Assembly: GCA_025331565.1 (NCBI GenBank)
Contig: JAFREQ010000030.1
Coordinates: forward strand, 4,402,001 to 4,466,000
Reading direction: 5' to 3'
DNA: 64,000 nt
Source of the DNA: Holacanthus passer
Lineage: Eukaryota; Chordata; Actinopteri; Pomacanthidae
The notes below the pieces were generated by a model that saw nothing but the letters and a program-made list of their open reading frames with translations, did not search any database and was not told the origin of the DNA. The stretch's first letter is position 1. Every line of letters begins with the position of its first letter. Both the position numbers and the translations under genes were made by a program. Positions 36,460 to 49,579 of the stretch are shown in pieces.

Positions 36460-38740
36460 ATGTTGTCCTTCTGCACACTTGTATACGGATCTTGAATGTG
36501 AAGCAACTTTTATCTTCTTAATTGTATTTACTTCTTAGTGAGGCTGGGCAATAAAACAATCTCGATAGGGAATAAAATGTGATAAAGTTTATGTGCAACA
36601 ATGATAAACTTTGGACATTTTTTACTCTATATGGATAGATCCAACATCCTGTCACACAGCAGAAATAAACGTGACAACAGCCAGTCGGTGTGCTGAGCTC
36701 CTCCACACACAGAGTGGACAGCAGTCAGAGCAGAGCCCACAGTGGAGGGAACAAAACACACTTTAGGATGTATTTGACTTGAGTCAACGATGGCAATGCT
36801 CGTTATCCATAAGTGCAACAAAAGGAAGAAAGTGCAATCAGTTTATCACACAAACTTGCAAAAATAACACCTTTCCGGTGTCTCTGCCTGCAGTAATGCT
36901 GCCGCCTCTTAACCCACACCCGGTTTGTTTTACTCAGCCGTACATCCTCCAAAGCTGAGGAGATAGTTGACAAAAAAGGTAACATGACATCAATCATATG
37001 GAAGTGGTTTGGATATCTCAAAAGCAACAAAGTCCAAATTAAGATACGTACAATCCCAGTGACCACACCATTATTTGAATAAGTTATAAAGCAAGCTAAC
37101 CTGTTTTGTTAAGTCAGATACAGCATGTTTGCAAAGTTACATGTTTACATATAGATGTTATTCAATATACAATTCAATAGAAGCCCTGTTTGTACAGTTA
37201 GATGTTATTCTGTTTTCTATGTTAACAAACTATATTTCAAAGTTTAACTCATGTTAAACACTGTTGGTTTCTTTAGACTTCATTTATTATCAGGATATTA
37301 TTCAAACTGGCAGCATTAGCAAATTATATATTGTGATAAATATCGATATTGATCAATATGGAAAAATGATTGTGATCACATTTTTTGCCATATCGTCCTG
37401 CTTCTTAGTTTAACTTGAACATTTCACTTTATATTAGAAAAATTAGTATGTATGAATTATGAAGATATGAAGTTGACTGTGTTAAGCTGTTGTCATGTGG
37501 ACTCATCTAATTATCAACAATTACATTTTTTTTATTATTTATGAATCTGTCCGCAGACCTCGTGACAAACCTTTATAGGTGTGTTCTCTCACAGGGCTGA
37601 GTTTACCCTCAACACATTCATTTAAATAAGTCAAACTTGGAGCGCAATAAATTTCCTGCTGAGTCAGTGGGATGTGGCACCACGTGAGGTGTCAGTTACA
37701 CTTTATACTTAGAGTTTGTACAGAATTATCTCTCGGCCTATCACAGTGTGTTTGGCCTCTTCAGGATCAGAATTGCTTCAAGTGCAGTCAATGCTGAGAG
37801 GACTGTCTTGTGAAACGTCAGGTACATTATGACTTATTGACTGCACTTTGAGCTTAAGGGCGGATAAATTATGTTTCGTGTCAGTGAACTGCAAGATCGT
37901 TTTCAAATTTCAAAGGACAAAGAAGAAACGTTATCGTAGGAAAAATGGGACAATAATACAGGCCCTTGTGCCATTTTTGGCTTCCTAATTTAGCTTGCAA
38001 AAATAGAAAGTCTTCAGGCTATATAAGTCCACTGGGCTTTCAGTCTGTGTTCTCTGAGATGCAGCCATGTTAAAGGTCATGCATTCTTGTCTGAAAGGAA
38101 ACCCCTTTGAACCAAGATTAACATACATCAGAATTTATCTTGAAGGGATCACATTTAAGATGTTTTATGCAGAAGAATCTCAGAATTTAAGAGAAAGTGT
38201 CATAATGAATAATGATAATAAAAGAGACAAAGGCAGGTGTGTGAGGTGTGTTTGTCTGTCAGTGGGGAGCACCTGAGCTGCTGTGGGAATTCATCTCTTT
38301 TCACCGGCCCTTCCCTTCTCTCTTCAGAGACCCCCAACCTTAAAAAAAATAAAAACACAACCACACTTAAGACTCCAGTGGGAGTTCAAATTGCAGGGTA
38401 AGGCGGGGTGGGTGGGTGGCGGGGTGGTAGTTGACCACACAGAGGATGTTTGAGCTCATGTCCCAGCACCGCCTCGATCATCCGCCAAGGCCCAGACATA
38501 CTGACATGCAGATAGGATGTCCAGAAGGAGAAGGGAGAGGACAGCGGTGCTTACGGAAAAGCCAGCGTCCTGCCAACCACCGCCAGCTGTGCAGAGAGAG
38601 GAAGAGGAGGCCCGTCCTCCCTGTCCCCATCTGTCAGTGCATCTCCATCTCTGCACCTCCGTCTCTTTTCTATGCTGATTGATTAGCTGTTTACGTCTCT
38701 TTCTCCTACAAGCACCCCCCTACTCCCACATTGCTGCACC
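36460..38740. other. Noncoding, AT-rich
   Basis: No transposon or gene recognised. Short ORFs have no protein-like composition. Confidence 0.55.
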
Positions 38741-38744
38741 ATCT

Positions 38745-38890
38745 TTTCCCTCTAACATACCTTCCTCTTTCTCTCTATCCACCCCTCCTCTCCTCTCTCT
38801 CCTCCTCCTCCCTCCCTCTCACACGGGCAGACAAAAACAAAACCACCACCCCCTCCCCTCCCCCCCCCTCCGCCACCCTCCCCTCCTTAT
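38745..38890 (+). repeat. Polypyrimidine tract with C-run cluster
   Basis: CT-rich to 38820, then a C-rich block (38849-38886) with CCCC-type runs separated by 1-3 bases. The minus strand meets the four-run G-quadruplex pattern. Confidence 0.85.
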
Positions 38891-39460
38891 CCGAGAAAAA
38901 TAGACTGGATGCTCATGCTTGCCAAAGTGCCTGCGGAAAGCCTGGCCAGGGCTTTCACAGAGCTCTACAAGCAGTAATAGGCGGGCAGAGGAGGAAAAAA
39001 AACACGGCACAATTTGGTCCATGTGTCTTGTTTCAGGAAATTGCATTTTAAAGGGCAGCAGGTCTTTTTTGCACTCATGTGAAGGGTGAGAAACCTTCAC
39101 CTTCACTTGTCTGTTTGGGAATATCCTGTGTGTCTGTGTACATGTGTGTTATTATAGTACATCCCAGCTTTTTTTTTTTAAAGCTTATGAAAGAGCCAGT
39201 TTCAGACATTTGAAACGATAACATCTCCAGACATTTCTAATACCGAGGGGATGTTACAGACACACTGCTCAGTATCTGCTCATCTCTCCCCTTAAGTCAT
39301 TCTGTAAAACAGATTTATGTTATTTTACAGAGCCTTTTTGTTTTTCACATCATTGCCTTGCTCTTGTTTTTTGCAGCTACACTGTCCCGCACTGTTCTTG
39401 TTTTTTGTGCGCTGAGGCCCGTAAGGCACAAAGAACGTGAGAGAGAAGAAAAAGATGAGG
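38890..39460. other. Noncoding, nothing recognised
   Basis: Unique sequence with a T run at 39171-39179. No open frame with protein-like composition. Confidence 0.5.
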
Positions 39461-39700
39461 AAAAACAGATTAACATGCGGCTAATTGTAACGGAAACGCC
39501 ATCTCCCTCACACCATTGTGTCGCCCCTGCGCCCGTTTGGATGGCGCATAAAGACATAATTCCCCTAATGTGAGGTATTTGTAACGCTGCCTTTGTTGGC
39601 AGCGGGTTGGCTGGCATATCGCTCCACTCCGAGGAGCCTCTGCCAGCCTCGTCAGCCTCACGCTATCCATCACCGGCATCGATGCCAGGCGGGCCTCAGC
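39460..39700. other. CNE-like block
   Basis: Complex sequence including GCGGCTAATTGTAACGG, GCGCATAAAGACATAATTC and GCCTTTGTTGGCAGCG. No simple repeats and no credible reading frame. Confidence 0.3.
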
Positions 39701-41480
39701 ACGCACCATCCTGCACCCAGACACAGGCCTGGTCCTCTGGGATAACGTCAGGGGTGTAGTGTGTGTCTGCGCATGTGAATGTGTGTGTGTGTGTGTGGCA
39801 CTGTAACCCTGTTCCTTAGTCATCTCATTGTCACTGTAAACAACGCTCTTTTTGTCCTCCCACAAGCCACAGTGGTGTGTGTTTTTACAGGCCAGTAAGT
39901 GCTCATTACTGTTGCAACTTAAACCTTCACCGATTCAACATCGCATCTACATTCTTGTGCGCTCACGTGTCCTTGAGTCTTCTTCAAAATGTTTAGCAGC
40001 CTGAACGTTAGTCACAGGCACAACCCAAAATTAAAGTGCATTTTGTGCAGTTTAGCAGAAATTTCAAACACACCTTTATCAACACCAGCATGTACAACTT
40101 AGTGTTTAGCTTTCACATGCAGTCTGTATCAAAAGCTAAAGCATTTCATATTGAAGGAAACATCAATCATTTCTGTAAAACCCTACAAAAGAACACATTG
40201 TGTCGGATCACACTGTGAATAAGGCTCAGACCTTTAATTTTAACTGCCTCCATCCTCTGAATGGCTCATTTAAACCAGCACACAGCTCGCTGGCGTTGTT
40301 CACATTTTTTGGCACCGTCCGTCTGCCGCTCAGTCCACAGAGTTCAAGAAGAGACCGGGTTAAGCCTGAAACACTTTTTTTTTTTTTCATTCAGCCACTC
40401 TGAAAGCAGCCAAACAATTCCGAAGCCGTTGTTTCGTTGCCTCTTTGTCTCTGTCAGATCGGCTTTTGAAATCCTCCCCGAGAAATAAATAAGAAGCAGA
40501 GAGAGATACAGCTGTCAGAACAAGCGAGAGGACGGAGACGCAAAAACACACAATCACAGAGCAGCAACCACATTACCATGAATGTTTCAAGTATCTTACA
40601 AGGACAAGAGCATGTCCCCGTCCATGTATGCATCGCTCTTATTTAGCGTGTCAACATCAGCTTTACTTTTCCCTCCCCTCCTGCCCTGCCCACTACTGTC
40701 TGCACCATAAATGCCAGCAGTCAGGAATTCATCTAATTCACAGCGCCGGCCGCAGTATTTCCCATCCCCCTGTCAAAAGCCGCATCCAGCCTCGTGCACC
40801 TCCTTGTTTACCCTGCTGCTTTATTCTTCCTCCTCGACGTACACATGCAGCCCCGACCGCAGCGAAGACAAACACAAATCTGTGGAGGAGCGCGGTGTAG
40901 AAAACGCTAACACCACCTTTTAAACACCGAGCTGAACCTCATTTGTTTCTCAACTGTCTCAAAGACTCTCTTACTTCTCTTCTGGATTATAAAGGTCAGA
41001 TTATTCTAGGGCAGATTAGTCTCTCTAACTGTCTCTTGTCCTTTTCATGGACATGCAAGGCCTTTATTTTGCACAGTCAAGCATAAAGACACATTATTTC
41101 AGTTGAATTTCAGTTAAAGAATTGGCTTTAATTGAATGTTCTCATCTTGATTTTACAGGAGATGTTTTCTCCCACCTGTAAAAACACCTGATAATTGTTT
41201 CAACTTGCACAGTCATCAATCTAAAAAGTAGGACTGTGATTTTTTTTTTCGTGGATGAAAGTTGGATCAAGCAGTAAATGAAAATGAAATTCTTTCGAAA
41301 CCCAAAGGGAGAGAGATTTGATTTTATTCGACCGAAAGAAGACGAACGATCAGCTTTTGCAGCCAGAGACGTCTCGTCTCAGCCTTCAATTCTGCCTCTT
41401 CCCCAAAGGAAATTAACCGACAGATTCCTCCTGACAGACAGCTGTTCCTCCCACAGAGGGTCTTCTTCATAACCTGCACC
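39700..41480. other. Noncoding, nothing recognised
   Basis: A short TG tract at 39779-39797. The 64-codon ORF at 41278-41472 is the most protein-like here but has no relatives that I recognise and no splice context. Confidence 0.5.
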
Positions 41481-41490
41481 TCCCCGCGAC

Positions 41491-41661
41491 GCACACACAC
41501 ACACACACACACACACACTATTCCGAGTTACTGCCTCCCAGGAGAATAAATCTGCAATCAACTGGGCCTATAAATAGCTGTGGCACACTTCACTGCTGCT
41601 GAGGCCCCCCTGCCCTTCCCAAAGAGCTGCTAACACAACACACACACACACACACACACAC
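41491..41661 (+). repeat. Two CA microsatellites
   Basis: CA at 41491-41518 and CA at 41639-41661. Confidence 0.95.
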
Positions 41662-41739
41662 TCAGACACCAAGGCTCTCCACCCTAATCCAGAGCAGGAC
41701 ACCCAGCCTTTCTTTGCTTCCCCGCTCTTCTTCCCGCTG

Positions 41740-42060
41740 ACGTTACGTGCTAATATTTCTGCGAGCAAACACATTTACAGAGGCTAATTAAAGTAATTTG
41801 TCCCTCACATATCTGCACATTAGTTCTAATAGCTTTCAGGCAATTAAAAGCCCGAACCACCGGCCGCATTAGCCATTCCATCTGAATCACTGTGCTTAAG
41901 CCCTCAGAGAGAGCCGCTAACGCTACGCTAGGCTAACGCTAGTTATTGGTAGCCGAGGCTAATCACCTCATTAGTCAGCAGGCTTAATGAGATGTGTTAT
42001 TTAAGTAGATACTGTATGAGGCGGGAGGGGGCCTCTCGAGCCAGCGCACAACAGAGAGAC
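41740..42060. other. CNE-like block dense in TAAT cores
   Basis: GAGGCTAATTAAAGTAATTT, CAGGCAATTAAAAGCCCG and GGCTAATCACCTCATTAGTC give many homeodomain-type cores in about 320 bp, including a short imperfect tandem of GCTAACGCTA. No gene is visible. Confidence 0.35.
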
Positions 42061-42069
42061 AGAGAGGAT

Positions 42070-43940
42070 TCTTTATCAACATCGATCGCACACACACTTG
42101 ATGGTTTCACAGAAAAAAGAGGACGGAAATAGATTTTATAATGAACACTTTCAATAACTGTGCATCACAGTGTGAAAGAAATTCATGTACACGTTAAAGC
42201 AGGAATACAGAAACATTCAATGGATGCAACAGGCAGACATGTGACTGGTAATCATAGAATATTTTATTTCCCATTCAATGGACTTTATTGTGTGGAAGCC
42301 ATAAATAAAAACAGTAAAAAGCAGTCATTAGTTTCTGGACAGCTTCCTCTGAGATTTGTTTTGTAAAATGGGCAGAAGGGGAAAAAAGCTGAGATGTGAG
42401 ATGCAGGTTTTACACACCAGTCCATCTCAGTTCGTCCACTTTTAAACCTGACTGTGGTTTCCTCTCAACAGGACCATGCAGAAGAAAGATTTCCACCATT
42501 AGAGGAAATTTCCAGGCTTTTATTAAGAAGCTGAAGCCTCATGACTTCAGTAATTGTGCTCCTCTCTCTTGGTTGACATCCCCTTTAAAGAGATTATGGC
42601 GACCTAGTCCCGGTTTGTGTCTCTCATTCATTACATTACGTTCAAGCATCCGATTTTCTGAAAAGGAATAACAGGCAGTTTTTGAAAAAGGGCATATGGA
42701 TTTATTCAATTTGTCTGACAAAATTAAGAGTTTTATTATCAGTTATATTTAACTATTATATGAAAATGATAAGATTTTGATCTATATTGTGCAGCAGGTA
42801 AAATATTTTTTAATCCACACAGTTAGATGAGATGCTGAGGTTTGGAAATTTCAGAACAGTGATTCATGTTGTTAAATGACCTTGACTGACCTTGATGTTG
42901 GTCAACCAAAAATTTGATTCAAGATTATGTCAGATATACAACATACAAAAATCACATTCCTTTTTGGAGATTAGAGTATTAATTTGCATGCAAAAAAAAG
43001 AATGAACTAGATGTTTATTTTTCAAAAGTGGTCAAAGTTTAATAAATGAGGTACAGAAGCTAGTTCTTCAACTGTAAAGCAAATAAGTGAAAAAATAAAA
43101 ATGTTGGTAATCATCTTGCCATCACTGAACAAGAGGGAAAAACAAACTGCCTGGCCTTTAAAAGGTCAGACTGACTTATTGATGAACGTCGTCAATTACC
43201 GCTATCTGTGAAGGTTCAAATGAGGGCTTTTTAATTGATCAGTCAAGAAGTAACACAGCACAGATGATTGTTTTTTAGTCTGCAGGTGCTTTGTGTGAGC
43301 AGGTAGATTTATGTGACATTCAGTGTGTGTGTTTGTGTGTGTGTTTGTGTGTGTATGTCGGCCACCAGACCCCTGACCTTTCCATGTCCTGATAGTGTCC
43401 CTGGGGAGAGAGGGATGGATGGAGGGAGAAGGAGGCTGAGGAGGCGGGGGTGAAGGGGGAAGGCCTTTGTTTTTCTACTGGAGGCCTTAATGTCACCACA
43501 GCCGGAGCTCTGACAGAGCGAACAAGCTGTTTTTATGACCCCAGCTTGAAAATGAACATATGACAGGGTTTGGTTTTGGTACCCAGGAGATAAAAATAAA
43601 ACTGAATTATGATACAGATTAATGAGATGTATTCCGTTTCATATTTATGCCACAGTCTTAAACCTCATCTTTTGTTCTTTTATTCAACATTTTCACTCAA
43701 AGTGGAGCCAGCCAGCACTTAACAAATCCAGCTTTTCTGCCATTTTGACAGAGGCCGACACCTCTGCAGGGGAGGAAAAGCATCATGTGCACCTACACGG
43801 TGAAAGCAATCCAGTGTGTTGGTGCCAGATTTAATTGTCTGGGGCAAAGGCGAGTGTAAACTGCACGCCTCACAGACAATAAGTGCTAGTGTTACCGCGC
43901 TGCACAGTGTGTTAATGGAGAAGCAGGGAGGGGAGGTTTT
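42070..43940. other. Noncoding; TG-rich at 43.32 kb
   Basis: AT-rich, with a TG-rich stretch at 43323-43358. 43400-43620 is complex, purine-rich then CNE-like. Confidence 0.5.
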
Positions 43941-43949
43941 TTTTGAGCG

Positions 43950-44190
43950 CGCGAATCACATCACCTCCTCCCTTCCTCTGCCCCCTCGTTCCCCCATCAG
44001 GCGCCCACCATTTGCTCATCCATCACCATCGCCTCTCGCTCTCCTCTCCCCTCCGTCTTCCATCACTCCACCCAGCCAATTTAGTCCTCACTCATTTTTC
44101 TCTCCTCCGCAGAGCACCATGCTTTTGTCCTCCGTCCTAACCTCTCTTTCACTCCTTTCCCTCACCCTCTCTCTCCTCTCTCTCAGTGTC
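43950..44190 (+). repeat. CT/CCCT-rich polypyrimidine region
   Basis: Imperfect pyrimidine-rich sequence over 240 bp. It explains the open frames at 43816-44193. Confidence 0.8.
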
Positions 44191-44739
44191 TGATCGCAAA
44201 ATTTGAGCAGTGTGTTGTGAGAGAGGGCGTTGAATGACAGCTCTCTGTGTGTGCTGTGGGGGGGTTTTCAGTCCATGTGCATGCAGTCTGTTGCTTGGGT
44301 GTTTTGAATACATGTAAAAAGTGTGTGTGTTTTGTGTGTGTCTGGATTCTGTTGGTAATTAAAACCAATGACAACCAAAAAAACAAAAACTGCACCCAGG
44401 CCTCACCATCTGTCCCTCTGTAAACCTGACACTCCTGAACCACCTCTGTCTACCTCTCTCCAGACACACACACACACACACCTATCTCACACACTCCCAA
44501 ATGTACCACTAATGCTGCCATTCGGCCATTTTCCAGGAGTTTCTCTGTAAGCCGCTGCATCCAGAATTAAAGAGCATTAGTTTTAACTGCAGGGTACAGC
44601 GCCCTGGCCTCAGCCTATCATGTTCGCACCATTCCTGCTACAAACACACACGCAAATATTACCCACCTAACCCATACACACACATACTACCAACCCATCC
44701 ACACACACACACAAACATCCTACCCCCCCACCCAGCCCC

Positions 44740-44950
44740 CCTTGGTCCCCAGGCTCTCTTTGCCACTCATTAACCCTGTCACGTTTACGGTATGAATTAA
44801 ATGATTCCAGCGATGCATCCCCACGCACCGAGGGAGCCACAGCCAGACCTCGTCCCCCCCCTCAAGGCTGGAGGGACGGCCCGAGGCGCCACTCTGCACC
44901 CTCATTATTAGCAGCATGGTGGTCGCTAGCCGCCACACTGTTGTTTTACG
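44740..44950. other. CNE-like block
   Basis: GGTATGAATTAAATGATTCC and CCTCATTATTAGCAGCATGG lie in complex GC-richer sequence between CA-rich flanks. Confidence 0.25.
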
Positions 44951-45092
44951 CCTCCCAGTGTGTGTGGTGTGTATGTAGTGTGTGCCTGTCATCCTCCCAA
45001 TGTTTGATGTTTCAATGTCAGAATGGACACAGCGGCATCAGAGAGGCTTGTTTGCGCTCAGAGCTGCAAGAAGTGACAGTGCTATTCATGTA

Positions 45093-45365
45093 TATTTGTT
45101 TCAAATTAAATCAAGTTTATTGTCACACACACAATCACGCACAGCACAGCACATAGTGCAAACCGTCATCTGCACTTAACCCATCCTAAGTATTAGGAGC
45201 AGTGGGTAGCCACAGTGCAGCACCCGGGGACCCACTCCACTTATAAGCCACTGACAGGAGAATTAACCTAAACTAACATACATGTTTACATAAGTGAACA
45301 TACATGTGTTTGAGGGTTGGGGAAACCGGAGCACCCTGAGGAACAGGGCCACACATTTCCACACA
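45093..45365 (+). mobile_element. Teleost dispersed repeat (CAGTGGGTAGCCACAG family)
   Basis: AAATCAAGTTTATTGTCACA, GAGCAGTGGGTAGCCACAG, TGCAGCACCCGGGGACCC and GGGAAACCGGAGCACCCTG are characteristic of a dispersed fish repeat. It is non-coding and the class is unassigned. Confidence 0.5.
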
Positions 45366-45369
45366 AGCC

Positions 45370-46155
45370 CATTTCCAAATGGAAAAGAATAAAAGGGATG
45401 AAATGTCTGGACTGACAAAAATATAAAATATTCATTGTAAGTGAAAATGATTAGGTGCTAAATCAAGACTATAAGATAATAAGTCAAAACGGGGACTTTT
45501 TAATTCAAAACTCTGGGATCTACTTAGTCAGAGTTATGAGATAAATTTAAATATTACTAAGTCAAAATGATGAAAAATCCAGATTTACAGTCTCACTTTT
45601 GGTTTTCTCAGAAATGTGTAAATCATTCTTCTCATTCTCATTCTCATAATTTCAGTAAGAATTTTGTATTTTCTTTTTCTGGAAGAAATAATTTAGGCCT
45701 CCATATATTTATCTGCTTTTTGTCTTGCTTGTTTGTTTCTTGTAATTCTTCTTTGATTAGATTAGATTAGGTTAGATGTACTGTACATTTCTGTACTGAC
45801 AGCATGCCGAGAGAAAACAGTACAGCAAAACCCACTTCACAGCAAAGATGTTACAATAACCAAAATATAATATGAAATCTTATTCTTATCATATCGTATT
45901 ACCACTTTAAGAAGTAGTATGTGAGTAAGTCCTCTGTTAAACAATGATGAACATTCTTTATAGCTACCATATACCAGTTCAATCTTGGGCCTACTTCTAC
46001 GAGTGAAGTCTGAGTACAAGTACAAACACAAACAGCTGTTAAAAATATGAAAATAACCTCGTGGTCTGGCATATTGTTGGTCTTTTCACAACCTAGCCAC
46101 GATCGATCCAAATAAAAACACCATTCACCCTCTTTCTCATTCACTCTCTCCGACT
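45370..46155. other. Noncoding, AT-rich with a GATTA repeat
   Basis: Short tandem GATTA units at 45754-45774. No gene recognised. Confidence 0.55.
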
Positions 46156-46159
46156 GCTG

Positions 46160-46525
46160 TGGTGTGTGTAGGTGTGTGTGTGTGTGTTTCTGTGTGTGTG
46201 CATGCGTATGTGTAAGTGCAGTCAAATGTGACCCTCCGCCTCCTTAGTAAAGCAGCGCCTTGACACGTGTTCGGGTAATGGCGCTAATACGCTCATAAAT
46301 CGAAATCAGCCCGGCAGTGTCAAATAAAACAGAGGGAGAGAGGTTGTGTGTGTGTGTGTGTGTGCGTGTGTGTGTAAGTGAGTGTGTAAAGTCTCAGGCT
46401 GCCAACAGTCCAATGAGGCTTATCAACTGAATCGCCCTGTCCTGCTGCCGTCTGTTTATGGCTTTAAGCAAGCACATACACCTCCTTGATGTCTCTCTGA
46501 TAACACACTGCTGTTTGTGTGTGTG

Positions 46526-46566
<41 letters not shown>
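46160..46566 (+). repeat. TG microsatellite group
   Basis: TG at 46160-46200 (interrupted), TG at 46344-46375 and TG at 46516-46566. Confidence 0.9.
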
Positions 46567-46568
<2 letters not shown>

Positions 46569-46569
46569 A

Positions 46570-47950
46570 TGAAGGACGTGTCAACTACACCCATTGAGAC
46601 AGCTCAGCGCTGTTAACCTGTGTGTCCTCCTCATTACGGCCCATATCCGTGTTGCTATGGACGATATGAGAGGAGGCAGATAAAGCAGCGGGAGGGATTT
46701 GCATGTTAAAGCCCCCTTCTCTCTCCCTCTCCTTTTTCTCCCTTTTTCTTACTGAAAGCAGAGTGGCTCACCGTGCACACATACACACAGACACACCGTA
46801 ACCCACTCTTTACAGGGCTTGAATGCATAATCACGCTTTTCGGACCTGTAGTCCAAGCACATGAAGCACCAGAAACAAACGGCTGAAAGCCTGCAGGGCG
46901 AGGTGGAAATAAGAGAGCGAGAGCAGAGGGGAGACACTTGAGAAAGGGAATTTCTGGTGTAGGATAAAAACCATCTATCTTTAATATCCTTTCAGGACTT
47001 TCAGATTTATAGCACCACGTTCTTGAAATTGTATCATTACTTTCACAGAGTCTCCTGCCAAGACCTTGAAGCTTGCTTTACTTAGTGAACATGTGAGCCC
47101 TCAAGTAGAAATATGCAAATTACCAGACCAGGCAGTGATAGTTTTTTTTGCGTTGTGTTCAAAATCGTGATCACACCACATAACTGCTTTCTGTAAGATT
47201 TATTTTGAGGTTAAGATCCCTCCGCATGTCTGTGATATATGGGTGTTTGGTGTGGTATATTTGATTAAAATGGTTTACACATTATGATTACCCCAACATT
47301 TTTGAGGTTTGTGGTCAAACCAATCGCTTCTCAAGGGAGTGTTGGCTGATTGTCTGCTGTTCATGGTTGGAGTGATTTAACTCTGGCAACAGAGCCATTT
47401 TAGCCATCTAATGTTTTTCCAAGAAGTGCAGGGTCTATTTTTTCTGCCTTAATAAAAACATGATTGCAGATACTGCAGATAGTTTCAGGATGGAGTTTCC
47501 ATGGTGGAAAATGTTATGGCTGAAGCTTTCTGAAAAGTCATCTCTTAAAAAAGGAGAAACGGCAGAACAGCTGCTGCGCTGGTGTGAGTGTTCATCGGGC
47601 TGGTTACAAGACAACCACCAGACTGTGGTCGAATAACTCCGACAGAGATAAAGTTTGCACCTTTAGTCTGCCAGCTCTGCCTGCCTGAAAATGCCTTGAA
47701 CTAAAGGCTGGAACTTTTTTACCAAGATGAGACACAGGGGAGAAAGAAGAGACATACTTGGATATGGAAGAGTTATGTTATTTTATTTTACAAAGGCTAA
47801 AGAAGTGTGTTTCAGGGTTGGAGCGATGTAATAACATTTTCATAGATACAAGGAAATGTATTTTACACTCATATGACTGATCCGAACTGGCCCACTGAAG
47901 TTAATCACACTCTTACAGTACTCAGTGTGGGTTAAAACATGGAGGAAGTT
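46570..47950. other. Noncoding, nothing recognised
   Basis: Unique AT-rich sequence between microsatellite clusters. No gene or named repeat. Confidence 0.55.
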
Positions 47951-47954
<4 letters not shown>

Positions 47955-47992
<38 letters not shown>

Positions 47993-48114
47993 CTGTGTGC
48001 ATGCGCTGTCTGCATGTGACTGTGCGTCTGCCTGTTTACTTTATGCAGCAGCCTTTGGCAGCTCTCTCTCTCCTCCTCCAAAGCTCTCCTCCCAACTTTA
48101 ATTAACACATACAT

Positions 48115-48148
<34 letters not shown>

Positions 48149-48265
48149 CATACACAGCACCCCTGAGAGTCCAGGGGAGCAAAGGGAACCAGGGAAGGAA
48201 AACAAAAATATTTCTCTGACTGAAAAGGGGAACCTGCTTCCAGTAAAAGGAAAGAGGGGTGTTAA

Positions 48266-48311
<46 letters not shown>
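47955..48311 (+). repeat. Alternating TG, CA and TG tracts
   Basis: TG at 47955-47989, CA at 48117-48145 and TG at 48268-48311. The middle tract is complementary to both neighbours. Confidence 0.95.
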
Positions 48312-48719
48312 ATGTGAGACCTGGAGGGTGCGGTGACTCACTGCTCCTCTGAGTCACCACTAACAACGATGGAGGGATAGAGGGAGAAGAGCAAGAAATC
48401 TGATTTAGAGAATGAAAGAACTGTGGAGTCAAACACGACTCCCTTCACACATCGGTGTTGTTTCAGAAAACACCGGAGTGTGTGAGCGTGCACATGTGAT
48501 TCTGCACTGACCGCAATATGGAGGGTGTGTTTATGTGTTTGAGTGCGCTTTACCACTGAGCATGCACAGTGTGTTTGTTTGTGCAGCGCTGCAGTGACTA
48601 GGAAGACTGTCCTTTAACCAGATGTCTCACTGTCACTGAGCTCAGTTTTGTGTTTGCATAAAGTCCAAAAGTCGTCTCCATTTATGTGAAAGAAGGAGAG
48701 AAGGATGATGAATAATCCG

Positions 48720-49130
48720 GCGATTAACAAGCTAAAGTTAAAGCTGCACTAGCCTATATTTTCACATTCACATGAAATCCACTGACTGTGTGTATTGTGA
48801 AAAGCGTTGGTCATAGCGATGAGTCAGCAGAGATTTATTACCCACTTGGCCTCTTTTAGCTCATTGTTTTTAAGCCACAGACTCCAGTCTGATCGGCGTC
48901 GTTACCAGCTGCTGGAGGCAGTTGTTTTTTTAGCAAACAAGCGATGATGAACATGACGCTGCCCACAATGTTAGAGACTAGTTGGTGAAAACAGTGGAGC
49001 ATTTAGCAGCTGAAGAGCCAGATATTTTCTCTCACGAGTTGGTGGAGACCAAAACAGAGCTGAAAGGAGGTAGACTGTTGGACTCAAGTTCACATTTCAC
49101 ATGTCATCTGGCCTCTTAGAAATATTATTT
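48720..49130 (+). mobile_element. Teleost dispersed repeat, copy in plus orientation
   Basis: It contains GTGGAGCATTTAGCAGCTGA, AGAGCCAGATATTTTCTC and GAGTTGGTGGAGACCAAAAC, a string common in teleost noncoding DNA. It is non-coding and its borders are approximate. The partial minus-strand copy is at 12.06-12.24 kb. Confidence 0.6.
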
Positions 49131-49579
49131 CTGAAGTTACTGTGGCATAATAGCTTTTGATGCACACAGTAATTTCCTGTTTCCAATTTGTCGAAATGGT
49201 TGAAAGTTCATTGTTTTGTCTTGATTCATTAAATCAGGCAGTCAAATCTTTGAGGTTTCCAAGCAGGAGAGGTAAATTTTTTACATGTCCTTTTCAGGTA
49301 TTTTAAATATGGAATAAAACATGCCACTTTTTTACTTTTGTCAGGGCATAAAGTTCATTTTATGAATCCATAAAAACATGGAAATCAAAGTGCTTCCATC
49401 CTAATCAGTTAACGCTGATTAGAAAATAAGATGATACAAAAAAACATAAAACATAAAACTTTATGCAGAACTGTAAAATGCTGTAAACAAAGCATCCAAA
49501 GCAAAAGAACAAAAAAACTAAATAAAATTATGCACACCTTCATAGTTTTATTGCTGTTATTGCTTTCACCTTTTATATA

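Noticed and set aside
41278..41472. 64-codon ORF with protein-like composition
   Set aside because: No splice sites, no family resemblance, and it is adjacent to CNE-like sequence and a CA tract.
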